A DNA stretch of 64,000 nucleotides, taken from positions 169,702 to 233,701 of the forward strand of contig NW_019773792.1 in assembly GCF_001039355.2 (NCBI RefSeq). Reading direction: 5' to 3'. Positions 48,001-58,900 of the stretch are shown piece after piece. Below the pieces are notes generated by a model that was not told the DNA's origin, did no database searches, and saw only the letters and a list, made by a program, of their open reading frames with translations. Every line of letters starts with the position of its first letter. Position 1 is the first letter of the stretch. The position numbers and the translations under genes were made by a program. Source of the stretch: Lingula anatina (lineage: Eukaryota > Brachiopoda > Lingulata > Lingulida > Lingulidae).

Positions 48001-50651
48001 AAGTGATAAGAATCGTGCGTTTGACTTACTGTATTCCAACACATTTCATATCCTGAAATACAAAGATAACATCAGAATGCCACATGAAAAATTTAAACAT
48101 TTCAATTGAACAATGCTTTGGCCTTGTGCATGCAATAAAACTAAAAATTCAGGCAGCCGACCCGCACACTAGGCTTTCCAAATTACAACAGCAAGTATAC
48201 ATGTGTATGTAATTAAGTAGTTTTACTACTCAGCACAATAGCCAAAGAAGTAAACAGAAAAATACACCGAGCATATTTTATTGTCATCTAAGTAGTCCTA
48301 CGCAATGAAATATATATTCCCTAGCTACTGGGCATCAGCACCCATGGCACCGTGCCATGATAAACTCATTTCATCAAAAACATCGCCCAGTCGCCGTTCC
48401 GTGATCTGTCACATGCAACTTAACACCGGTGCCCGGTTTTAAAAACTTCTTTATATATGTATATTTAAACTCACAAGGACGCTGCTTTACATGGTAAGAT
48501 CGAACGCTTAACAAAAATTTAATAAGTAGCATACATGTAATCCTTACCTGTGCTCCTCTACCATAGATATTGCCATCCGCGTCCTTTTCTCCACCAAAAG
48601 GATCGAAAGTCCAATATTCCTGCAAAAGTAACAAATAAAATGTATTTTTCCATTTCCCCTTGTATTTTTTTTCGGAATTTACAAAAAAATGTCGTCCACT
48701 CTCTTGAGTTAAGAGGGAATGCAAATAAAAAAATCTGATAAACCGTATGGCTAGTCTACATGTATTTGAATTCCAATTCCTTAATTTTGACCGCTTTTAT
48801 CTTAATTCAACAGTTAAGATATCCAATTTGTTTCAGAGACGTTGGGGGGGGGCAGTGCGTGTTGATACATTCTATCTGTATATCCATGATGTAAAAATAT
48901 TCATAACAGTAAAAGTCTGAGGTTAGAGACGTATTTTTCATTTATTCGACACCAACCATATTTAGACTGGATTTAACTAGAACCACATCGGAGCGGCAAT
49001 GAAATGTAAGTAGATAAGTATCTTATAGTTATTTCGCGTTCCACGTTTTCCAAGACATACACGCTCCATTTTAATTGTCCTAACCTTGGCGCGTTCTGAA
49101 GTTGAAATAGTCGGTACAAAATAATAGAAAGTACATGCATGTTCTTTGGCAATAACGGCAGGTGTGGTATAAAACCTTTATAACTTTACATTAAATGATC
49201 TTCTTCCTGTCTATCATACACCAGTAGTGGTTTCTTTAGACGTATATGGACAGATACAGATACAGAAATGATACCTACCGCAAAGGCTGGGGAGACGTCA
49301 GAGTGGGAATTCAGGAGAACGGTACCCAGTTTTGGATTGGCTCCCTCCCAAGTCATAGTAATAACAGGCTTCCCCTGGGCAACCTATAAGACAAAGAGAA
49401 GGTAGATGCACAAAGACGCATGCATCTATTTAATCAATATAATATTTGGGTTCATGAATATTACACACGGATTGCTCAACCGGAGTCTATGTAATTGCCT
49501 ACCTAAGCCATACCAGAGGTAGCATCACGCATTTGGCGCAACTTCAAGGGTGCCAATCGGGCCAATGAGAGGTTCTTTTTTTTTTTTTTTTTTTTACTTT
49601 CAAGCGTATCAAATGTTAATTTTTGGTTTATCAGAAGAAATTGATCGATATTTTTGAGCTGCTGTTACAATTTTATTTGAAAATTGATGAACACTAAAAA
49701 GAAGCATGCTCAGTGTGTGGTTATACATATAATAACTATTCTATATTTTTAAAATATCGTCTCGAGCCCTAGATAAGTGGTCCTGCATTAGCGATAGGCC
49801 CTATAAAATTAAACTTAAAGCCGGTCTGACAGGAATGGTAGTCCTTTGAATGTATGTCCGGGGTCCGATGTGACTAATACAGGTTAGTAGTCGGAGTATT
49901 GGGGTTATTATGAGGGACGAATGTCATCGGACTGTCATTCCTGTAGCACCGGACGGCGACCTAATACTATCCGGGGTTAAGCCCCCGTTACACTGGATGG
50001 CGTCCTTTCTGCGTCCCGTAGCACGGCCCCGTTTGAGAGTATTAAAAACATAATTTTGCAACCAAAGTGATGCTTGGGCCTCCTTCCTTTGACCACAGCG
50101 ATGCCAGTTTCATGGTCGCACAAAGGACGCAGAAAGGACGCTGGCCTTTAAAAAGGGGTTTCAGTGACCTTGGTTAAGTATAGGCCCCCACCTAATTAAA
50201 CCAATGACCTAGACAGGAATGTATAGTCAAGCACTACATGTGGGCTGAGACAGACGGCTGTGACGGAACGTGTTAATGGGCCACAGTATAGTTCAAGGGC
50301 AAATAAAAGTTACATCTACCTCTGTTATTCGGCATGGCAGCCCCAACTCTTCGGCATAAGCGACGAGGAACCTCACAGCTGATTCTGACAAAAATAAGCA
50401 ATTTAAAGCATTGAGAAATGTTCAAGAGGGTGAATTCCGTGCATGTAGCCCTACGTTGAGGTGGCCTTAATCCCCCTTTTCTGTCTTTTGCATTGAAGCC
50501 TTAATAAGCATTCAGTTATGTTTTTTTATGTAACTAATAAAAACACTAGCCAATTCCATGACCATCACCTACCATAATCAGGGTTTGGTTGGACAGTTTT
50601 TATCCTCAGGTATTCCCTAAACTTGGTAACCGCCAGCTCCTCCTTCGCCAT
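38216..50651 (-). CDS. ACY1: Aminoacylase-1-like M20 metallopeptidase, 16 exons, altered active site
   Basis: ACY1 is a cytosolic zinc enzyme hydrolysing N-acyl amino acids. Exons: 50651-50573, 50384-50320, 49383-49279, 48619-48548, 48052-48030 (23-nt microexon), 47492-47416, 47151-47062, 46729-46673, 43888-43815, 41627-41578, 41393-41330, 40242-40200, 39794-39688, 39292-39213, 38969-38909, 38380-38216. All phases chain to 403 aa (human 408). Landmarks: [24 protein letters not shown] (zinc His about 75), YGRGAQDMKC (zinc Asp about 108), [33 protein letters not shown] and LHDHNE. Relative to human ACY1, catalytic Glu147 is kept (142), but zinc ligand Glu148 is Gln (143). The dimer-domain catalytic His206 is Leu (201; GNAGLGAYL where GRPGHAS is usual). 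Glu175 (170) and the C-terminal HDH are kept. Hydrolase activity is therefore doubtful. An otopetrin-like gene is nested in intron 8. Confidence 0.93.
38983..39024. repeat. (ATT)n microsatellite
   Basis: Trinucleotide run in ACY1 intron 14, beginning about 13 bp upstream (transcript sense) of exon 15. Confidence 0.9.
42219..42431. mobile_element. Foldback element, family F copy 1
   Basis: The left arm TTTCCCAGAGATTTAGATCG pairs with the right-end complement TTTCCATAGATTTTTAGATC. Pairing continues inward (agatcgacctaactccctgggggtt with agatcgatctatccctgtggggggt). It lies in ACY1 intron 9. A related copy is at 51256-51515. Confidence 0.75.
44254..46170 (+). CDS. Otopetrin-like proton channel, intronless, nested in ACY1 intron 8
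   Basis: Otopetrins are 12-TM proton-selective channels of the plasma membrane, used in sour taste and otoconia formation. This single 638-codon frame has six hydrophobic segments (about residues 8-30, 43-64, 83-108, 133-157, 168-195, 236-255). A polar linker of about 140 residues follows, then six more (about 400-428, 440-468, 480-510, 517-543, 562-582, 601-625). The C-terminal pattern ([17 protein letters not shown], then [20 protein letters not shown] and LRFQSF) follows the otopetrin end (LLNLALWL..TF, FYG..AW..I.H...PL.IFYRFHS). The ATG sits in a good context (aagATGg). A possible 5' UTR acceptor (tttttcatttcag) lies about 60 bp upstream. It is antisense to ACY1, between ACY1 exons 8 (46673) and 9 (43888). 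The family is fairly divergent, so the call is good but not certain. Confidence 0.75.
   Translation: MAAFDMLHFSIVCLMNLIVLITALNLGWWFNKGRFDVTQSQIPSIVIMAIGSMCILAVTCVSTWKDDTESQRRHGHDSLGRMLNHYLPLLGVVIFGLGSCLYSGLDVVEQYICLRAYQAFNTDGVFDSLVTQRYVLTAFHGAHCIFVLIQIAFLVLTFKVDNYAMNNATCKVLIWFGIVFTIPGNIGVLFYTFISGSVQHGFVPPHVPDNKTLGNATRLCLQEQSPLEDTVHETLRPVCHPMIIQYCLIVTRLLLQELRKLTQRNVPPMDTSMESQSDSESFGQETNVVPDVDLNNVNQINGTTHLKHLTDNFPLPSSQPGSGTSVQRQDLDENVLGGNTIGAPSMDTETHLSRRAGFIMRPVSQPEPGVSDMRNGVSDPLINDDPQTNQAVASGRGSKLYNLLFNRVIAIFLVLVQIVAYISVIVLKTTQVSETQKINYDIILISCLLAFSVYALCATCVGCYSAIFKRQIDADNCVCEFSFADVFLLVMSSTGSLIFNFSVLICDVTIFEQPTSHEVFVHTVISFIYRILMAGQISAQAYFINSGQRFGVYCGTDLSIMTTTLNYLIVANIGWWGINAFIGPWYFKKVEFLNSCFGSTIWPTMLRFLTPLLAFLRFQSFTMLLRYRYEGIVMAGEQ
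46638..46643 (+). promoter_or_regulatory. Candidate polyadenylation signal of the otopetrin-like gene
   Basis: AATAAA about 470 nt past the stop codon and only about 30 bp short of the antisense ACY1 exon 8. It lies within an AAT-rich stretch, so it could be coincidental. Confidence 0.35.
47528..47708. mobile_element. Foldback MITE with inverted arms of about 55 bp
   Basis: The left arm GGCCGCATTCAGAACAGTGG..ACTAACTAGTCC..GGGTCAAATATGGCC pairs with a right arm of the same order in complement (GGCCGCTTACAGAACAGTGG..ACTAAGTAGTCC..GGGTCAAATATGGCC). The spacer is about 60 bp and the element is non-coding. It lies in ACY1 intron 5, about 40 bp upstream of exon 6 in transcript sense. Confidence 0.85.
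49820..49952. mobile_element. Small inverted-repeat element
   Basis: CCGGTCTGACAGGAATGGTA at the left pairs with the complement CCGGTGCTACAGGAATGACA at the right (49925-49952). It lies in ACY1 intron 2. Confidence 0.6.
49995..50146. mobile_element. Inverted-repeat element with GCGTCCTTTCTGCGTCC arms
   Basis: GGATGGCGTCCTTTCTGCGT (from 49995) and GGACGCAGAAAGGACGCTGG (from 50125) are inverted copies with two mismatches over 22 bp, about 110 bp apart. It lies in ACY1 intron 2, next to the previous element. Confidence 0.75.
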
Positions 50652-51255
50652 CACGCTTATACTGGTACCGTACGACTACAGGGGTAACAGATGGAATGAG
50701 TAGCACAGTTTGCACCCTATACTTTTATCAGAGACGAGCTTTTCACCCAAACCCAATATACCTGTACGAGAACTCTCTACCAGGCCCGCGGAAAATACGT
50801 TTACTCTTCTCTATCGCGACCCTGGGATTTTTGGCCAGATCAGTTAAATCCGCACGCTTGCAGACGGCATTGTACCCGCTCTGCATAGCTGAACTTCGCC
50901 CCGATGCGATAAACGCTTGTTACGTAACCTAACTAGGCTCCGCTGTCTGCTGCAACAAGTCATGGTTAGCAACCGTTCCGCGTGGGGGCTAAATCTGCCA
51001 TGTTGTTATAGTTTACATTGCAGACGTGAGTAAAGTCCTCCGCAAATAAGGTGTTTTTCTATTACTCCAAGAGCCTCTATGCGGTTTGAATATAAGGGAG
51101 ACACTTCAATGGTGATGATTTAACATGTTCTCTGCTCCACGTGTTACATGATCTGCACTGATTACGGTTGCTAGGGGCTGATGCTCCCAAGTTCCGTTTC
51201 AGCTATTTTTTGCATGTGGGTGTCACGTGGGCTATCTGACTGAAAGAGTAGGACT

Positions 51256-51515
51256 GGGTTCCCATACCTAGATCGATCGAACAGGATCGACCCATCTCCA
51301 AGGGGTTTCGCTTAATTGCTTACAGCTCTTGAAAGCGGCTTAGATGTTTGGCACGCCTACTGAAGCTGCTAAACGATAATCACTTATCCCCTAGCAGCTT
51401 GAGTAGGCGTGACAGACATGTACATTAAAGCCGCTTAAGTTGATAGCAATTTGAAAGAGAACCCCCTCTAAGATAGATCGATCCACAGTTAGTACGATAG
51501 GGCCTGGGAATGGTC
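51256..51515. mobile_element. Foldback element, family F copy 2
   Basis: The outer arms (GGTTCCCATACCTAGATCGA and the complement of the right end) resemble copy 1 at 42219-42431, including AGATCGATC, a GGGGTTT..GCTTAATTGC segment and GCGGCTTA. The centre holds a second palindrome: CACGCCTACTGAAGCTGCTA (51352) against TAGCAGCTTGAGTAGGCGTG (51392), with one mismatch. Confidence 0.8.
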
Positions 51516-52442
51516 CCTAAGACGTTTTAAGGATATTGTCACACTTTGCCCAAAACTCCTGATATAGGCCTATTTACTGCCTTACATTCTTTAGAGTAAT
51601 AACTAAATCCTCAGTGTTCATGCAGCAACTAAATTATTTATGACTTAACGTATGTTATCTTACAGGTGACGTCATAATTGCAATTTTGGGGTAAAAACTA
51701 AAAAAATCGGTTTCTCAGAGTTCTCTTTTACCTGAGCACCCACGATCACCGTTTCAACGTTGATTTAATGACAACATTTAGTAGGGCCTACTCCAAAACC
51801 CTGCCAGCGATCTTTCTTTAAAGTCTTTGTTCAGATTTTATCGCTGATAAAGCAAAATAATGCCTTTGTTTAATGAAAATCTGTACTTAGGGGCCCATAA
51901 CTCTGTAACAAAAACATTTAAACCAAATTAACTGACGGCACGGAATCTAGTTCTAAACCGTACCAAATGCCATCGTTCGCCCTCTAAAATACCAACATTT
52001 TTCGGGGCCCTTCAGATATGTACCTAAAGAATACAGCTAGAGAATCAGATTATCGTTACTAATAATTATAACTTGGTGAATCTCAAATAGGCCCTACTGG
52101 TAGGCTTATATCGTTAATGGCTTGTGCTTTTCTTTTTCGTATTCGACAAGCTGGTTAAAAAAAAAGATAAGTACGGCTAAAAATGCGCAGTTTGACCCGA
52201 AAGATGCAGACAGTGTGCAGACTAGATTATGTTATGCCAAAGAGATACGGAATGATTTACAGTACCAGGATTATCTATGTGGCTTGTCTTTGCCCGCGCC
52301 ACCTACAGGTATGAAATAAAACTACAGACATTTTGTTGAAAACCCAGCTGGAGCAGTGAAAGTGGTCAAAGCTGTGTCTTCTGTACTAGTATCTAAAAAC
52401 AGGCTAAGATGAAGATGTGAAGTTTAAAAGAAAGAAGCCGGT

Positions 52443-52447
<5 letters not shown>

Positions 52448-52499
<52 letters not shown>
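52448..52499. repeat. (CT)n(CA)n compound microsatellite
   Basis: About 14 CT units pass directly into about 12 CA units, roughly 460 bp upstream of the KLHL12 start codon. Confidence 0.9.
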
Positions 52500-52960
52500 T
52501 GCACACATTCGACACATCTAGTATTACTAACAACCTAGTCATAACGTCAGCTGTAGTGCTACCTGTATCATGCTCTGTAACTGCACATACAACGATAAGC
52601 AGACAGGTCATGGTTTTCAATCCAATAGCTGTTTTTTTTTTTTTTTTACTTGGCAATGGTCTCCTTGCACATTGCCTGCTACATATACGGTACATGCAGT
52701 GTTAGACGCTAGCCTTGTTTTTGTGTGATAAATTAGCTGGTAAAAAAATGCTGCTGAAAGTTTCAGGTGAGCATCATTTCTGTGCAGTGTGATTTGGTTT
52801 ATTTGTCTCCCAATGATATATTAATAACGTATATCTTGCTGTTACTTGTATAATGAAATGCATTTATTTACATAATTTTCTGTTAACCTTCAGAGGCTGG
52901 GAATCTGCTGATATGTGAAACAGGATAGCATACAGATGTTATAAACACAACAAAAAGAAG

Positions 52961-55900
52961 ATGCCTCCACTCCTGCCAAGAGAGCGCCAGATTTGTACTG
53001 ACAGCCATGCTAAGGTATAGTTGGGTCAAAACACGGTAATGGGTCAAAAATCTTTAAAATTGTCTGTAAAATGTCCCGTCAGAGACATTTCAAATACCAT
53101 GTTTGACCCATTACTAGTAGGCCCAGTAGGGGCTCATGTAGAATGGTGATGTACAATGTTAACAGATTGATACACAGGGGCGGATTTAGGCTGTCTTTTG
53201 GGTCTTCTGGAAGACGGTCAGATTTTCAAGTTTACATTGACGGGTGTCTAATTTTTTCTGTCGGAACACGGTCAAAAATGGAGGATGAATCAACAAAGAT
53301 AATTTGGAAGACTGTCAGAAAATTTCTCTGGATCCGCCCCTGATACATTATATGTTATGGCCATAGTTTGAAAAGTTTTAAATCAGTGTGGTTTATTTGT
53401 ATTAAACCTCTGATTATACAGGCAATATTAACTACCATGAACATGCTGAGAAAGGCCTCCTCGTTGTGTGATGTGATGTTGAAGGTGGAGGAAGAATACT
53501 TTCCAGCACACAGAATTGTACTGGCAGCCTGCAGTGACTACTTCTATGCCATGTTCACCAGTGAGGTAGGTGAAAATGTATTGCACAGTTTTAATGCACT
53601 GACTAGAATTAACCTTCACTTAGTGGAACATTGTTTTCCAAGTTTTAGCATATTTTTATTTTGCTTAATCTTTGGAATCCTGAGTAAAAGGTTGGGAAAA
53701 TTGTCTGAAAGTTGTACATGACTTAATAGTCCTTTCGTTAAGTTGAATTATTTTCAGTCGTTCAGGGATATTTATGCTACATAAAACCCTAAAAATAAGA
53801 TGCGTGTTGTTATAGTATTTGTTGTGTAATAACTGTCAGATGTTGTGTTGTTAATAGTATTTGTTGTATTATAACATCTTTCAGATGTCTGAAAAAGACA
53901 AGAACACAATTGAGCTAGGTGGGATTTCGGCCACTGTCATGGATGTCCTGTTAGATTTTGTCTACACGGAAACAGTCAATGTCACTGTGGAAAATGTCCA
54001 GGATCTTTTACCTGCTGCTTGTCTGTTACAACTCACTGGTGAGTATTTATGTATCAAAAACATAATATTCAGTGGAAAATATCAGGATATCTTGTGTGTT
54101 GTTTGTCTTTTACAGCTACTGGTGATTATAAGGGCAGTACATGTAGTGTTTTATTTAACATTGGGAAATCTTGTGCATCACTTGCCTGGTGATTTCTATT
54201 ACAACTTGCTGGTGAGTTCATGTATCAGTAACTTTTTTATTTTCCATAAATGTGGATGCCCAGGACATGTTTGCTGCTAATTATCTACTCTACAACTGGT
54301 AATTTTAGTTGAGTGAATGTTTTGTGTTCATGTATTAAAGTCTTGTTAGCATTTATTTGAGCATGCATTTTGTGAAGGGTTTCCTTAATTGTTCATTTTG
54401 ATAATGCGTAACTAGTAATAAGCACAAACAAGGAAAGGAAACAAAAAAATCAAACTGAATAATTTTTTTTACACTTTAACAGATAAAAATGAAGTTCTTG
54501 CACTTTTATCTTATGGTATTTTCCAGGAGTAAAACAGGCATGTTCCGACTTCCTAGAAAAGCAACTGGACCCTTCCAACTGCCTTGGTATAAGGACGTTC
54601 GCTGAGAACCATTCTTGTAAGAATCTCCAGGAAGCAGCAGAGAGTTTCCTGTTTAAGCATTTTGAAGATGTCATAGGGCAGGAAGAGTTTCTGGGACTTG
54701 AGGTGGAGGATGTAGAAAAACTCATTGGTAGTGATGAAATTCAGGTAGGATTGAGGAATAAGCAAAAGGAATACTCTAGTCTACTTAAAATGTGACTTTT
54801 TTATCACTTAATGGATGACTAAGTGCATCTACACCAATATTTGCCAGTGCATGTGAAATAAATGATAACAAATGTTTTGAGTCATGTCATTTGAATGACA
54901 ATAGTGGATAACGAAAATTAACTAAATCAAATATAACCTTTGTTGTAAATGCAGGATATACATATATATTTATGATCATAGGAATTATATTTTGCTAAAA
55001 TTTAAACTTGCAACCAAAAGTACAAGTTTGATTTGATTTGATTTGATATCAGATAGTCGGCTAGTGCTGCATGACGTTCACTAACTGTTACAAATATTAA
55101 CTAATATTATTATGATCTTAGTAAAACCTTTATTTGTCAGTATTGTACTTAGCTAAACTGGGGCTGTCTGAATTTATATGTTGCTTTCTAAATTTTCATG
55201 TAAAGACATTGTGTCCTCACAATATTAAAGCAAAACCTTGCATGGCCATTTCTCTGACACACTATTTTTCAAAAATCAGTTACTAGTAGACGATACTGTC
55301 CATCAGCTTTCAGCATACTCTGTATATTTTTATTTTTTATTCATTTATTGATATCCTGTTGTCAATGTAAAGGTGAGCTCAGAGGAGCCAGTGTTTGAAG
55401 CAGTGCTGAACTGGGTGAAGCTGGATTTGGAGAAAAGAACAGAAGATCTTCCAAAATTACTCCAGCTGGTGAGACTACCGTTACTCAGTGTTAGATACAT
55501 CACAGATGTAGTGGACAACCAGGTAATATACTGGAGTCTGTTGTCATTATTCTAATAACGATCATTTATTTATTTATTTATTTATAGCAAGAAGCTGATT
55601 TTTTCAAGTTATTGATAATGTTGAAGTTAAAGTAAATAAAAAACTTGTGCTTGTTCAATTTTTTTTTTTTATATACACAGTTTTACATTACATTCAAACC
55701 ACGTGACCAACAAACATATCACAACTTCACCCCGCATGGAGTCCACACTCCCTCCAACATGGAAAACTACTCACTTCCCTCATTTTTTACCACTAGAGGG
55801 ACCCACTGCATAGTCACCTCTAACACAATTTAACACAATTGGTCACAACCATACAATATTTGACAGATAAATTGGCAGTTTTTTTTTTTTTTTTTTTGCT

Positions 55901-58900
55901 TTTATTTGATTTAGCTAATTTTTGTTATATTGAGTATAGAGAGCATTATGTAAGCATGAACTTTAAGTAGACACATTATAGTAGCATGCAGAATATTGTT
56001 TACTCACTGTGTCAAGAGCACAACACCTATGCACTTGTTTTAATTACTTCACAATACAGTAAATTTTATTTCATGTCGGGTATAAATTGAAAGGAAACAT
56101 TAGCTTTGCAGGTATTCTTAGAAATACACAGCATCACATATTTAACTCGAATTCATTTCTAATGGTGAAAATGTGAGACCCTGGTAACTGTTAGGGGAGT
56201 ACATGTATCATGTTAACATGCATGCAGTTATTTGCCAGTCTCACTAAATATAAATTTTGACTGTGACATTTATAGATGTAATTTCAAAAAGGCTAGGGTC
56301 TTATTTTGAAAAGGAGGACATTTAATCACCATTTTTTATTCAGAAAGTACCCTCTCCTTGCCAAAAGGGTTTTTTACATGTAAACTCCCATGAACCTTAC
56401 AGCCCTTAGCAAAATATCAAGCCTGCTGCAAATCTGCAGCAAATTTGCTGCAATACTGCTGCATATTGAAATTCTTTCTTGCAAATTTGCTGCAATGTTG
56501 CTGAAAACTTTTCATTTTGCTAAGGGAGACCTGATGATGATCATAAACATTTCCCATGTCTTGATCAAAGTCAGAACCTTTGAACCTCCCTGACTGCATC
56601 CCTGACAGTGAGATGCATTTTAACAAATGTCATGCCTGTCTTCAAAGCTTGATCAAAATCAAAACCCCAGAACCCCCCTGACTGCATCCCTGATAATGAA
56701 ATACATCTTTAAAGTTGTCATATAATACCTGTTTTCAGAGCCTGATCTAAGTCAAAACCCCTGAACCTCCCTGACTGCATCCTTGATAGACAGATACATT
56801 TTTTCAATTGTCGTAAAATAATACCTGTTTCCAGAGTCTTATCAAAGCCAGCCATGCTTGCAGAGACCTGGTGGATGAAGCTAAAACTTTTCACCTCAGA
56901 CCAGACCTCAGGAGTCAACTGCATGGGTCACGTACAAAACCCAGAACAGGTAGACAGAAAACATGTACAACTGGGTGACATGGAGAATAATAGTAATAAT
57001 AATAATATATGTCTAAAGAGTGACTAAACAGTGACTTCCTTCATCGATTTGGACAAAAAAAAAAACGATGCATTTTCAGACATTGTGGACATGTTAACAT
57101 AATAAAAATAGTGATTTATATTTTGAAGTCACACAGCAAGGATACACTTGTACGGTAACTCAGTGCTACTTTCAAAGAAAGTAACATTAAAGGACAAAGT
57201 TGGGTGATGATAGGAATAGCATTTCTTAAAATAAAAATTCTTTTTAAATGTGTTAAATATTGTTGGTGTTTGCTTGCAAGTCAAGGGAAGATGCAGACAC
57301 ATCGAAAAAATCTAATAAAAAGTCTAATAAAAGAATAGAATACTGATACCACTTATTGTTGTGCTGGTTCATATCACCTCGATGTTTTAAAGTCTAAAAA
57401 TTCTATGGGAGACTGTTTCATAATTTCAGGCTCTGTAGAGGTACTAGTGGTGGTTGGAGGCTTTGGTGCCATGCAAAACCCAGTAGATTCTGCTGAGATG
57501 TTTGATCCCAAGAGTAATGAATGGGAGTCACTGCCTGTAAGTTGTGACAAGTAAATGTTTTATCCTGTTAAAGAGGTGGTTCCAAAGAATGCTAGCGTAC
57601 CACAAAAGCCAGGGATTCTGTCACAGCTAAACTTATGAAAAGAATTCTGCATTTTTGTTAGTTTTGTTTAAATGATATTGATATTTTAACTTTTCTTGGA
57701 CAAAAGTAGATACTCAACAGGGTACCCATTGCCTTTATATTTTCCATCTTAATTGGTTGGAAATTACTCCAAAGAATATGAAAGATTAAGTGATATTCAT
57801 GCATATAGATGCCATACTAGTTTGTAACACAGTGGTTGGTAAGTATTAGAAAATTGTTGAGAACTTGACAGATTTGTAAGTTGATTTTTTTTTTCACAAT
57901 AGAATCCCTTATAGAGTTCTTTTATCCAAATTTGAATGTTATAATTTAAGTGTCTTACAAAGAGGAGACGATATGTCACTGCTGCTGCAGTTGGACCTAG
58001 ACTTTACGTGATTGGTGGATATGATGGCCAATCACGGCTCAGTTTAGTGGAGTGCTTGGACATCAGTCAAGACAAGCCTGCCTGGCATGCTGTGGCCCCC
58101 ATGCACCATCGTAGAGGACTGGCTGGAGGATGTGTATATCAAGGTACTAAATGGTTTGTATTCAATAAAGTAGAATTTAGAAGTTGTCCTTGTATTTTCT
58201 TTAAGGGACAACAAGTTTGTTTGACTCAACAGTTCAGGGTAAAAAACAGATGTCCTATGTCTTTTGTCAAGCATGGCTCATGCAGTTTACTACATGTATC
58301 AGTATCTTTTACAGTCCTGAATATTTTGCACTTTCTAATTTGTTAATACATACTTTTTTAAGTCTTTTTTTTTTTTCAAATGTGATATGGTATTTTTTTC
58401 CATTATGCATGATGTTTTTGTAATGGCAGGGAATGAGTATTTGAACCTACATCATTATAGAACTTTTTTCTTATGCATAATATTTTTCGTATTTAGGGTT
58501 TGATATCACAAATGGATTCAATCGTCTAGATCGAGTGCCAAAACTTTAACATAAACCCATACTAATATCATTTAGCATTGAGATAACTGACACAATTATC
58601 ACAATTTCCAGCCAACAGAAGTTGTTGTCAATGTATATCTCTGTTGATACTTCCAGACATGATATTTGTGTGTGGAGGCTTTGATGGCACCAACAGACAC
58701 ACCAGTCTTGAGCGCTATGATCCCCGTATTGACCAATGGACACTGCTGGGCAGTATGTTACTAGGGCGTGAGGGGGCAGGACTTGTAGTGGCCAGTGACC
58801 ATATATACTGCCTTGGTGGCTATGATGGTGTGAATCTTTTGAATTCTGTGGAAAAGTATGACCCTCGGACTAATCAGTGGGCAAGTGTGGCTCCTCTTGC

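Larger units (their letters stand above)
50652..52960. other. Head-to-head intergenic region, ACY1 and KLHL12
   Basis: The start codons of ACY1 (minus) and KLHL12 (plus) are 2.3 kb apart and diverge, so both promoters should be here. A GC-richer block at 50700-50960 next to ACY1 exon 1 is the likeliest promoter for that gene. The region also holds a foldback element (51256-51515) and a (CT)n(CA)n tract (52448-52499). No other gene is seen. Confidence 0.5.
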
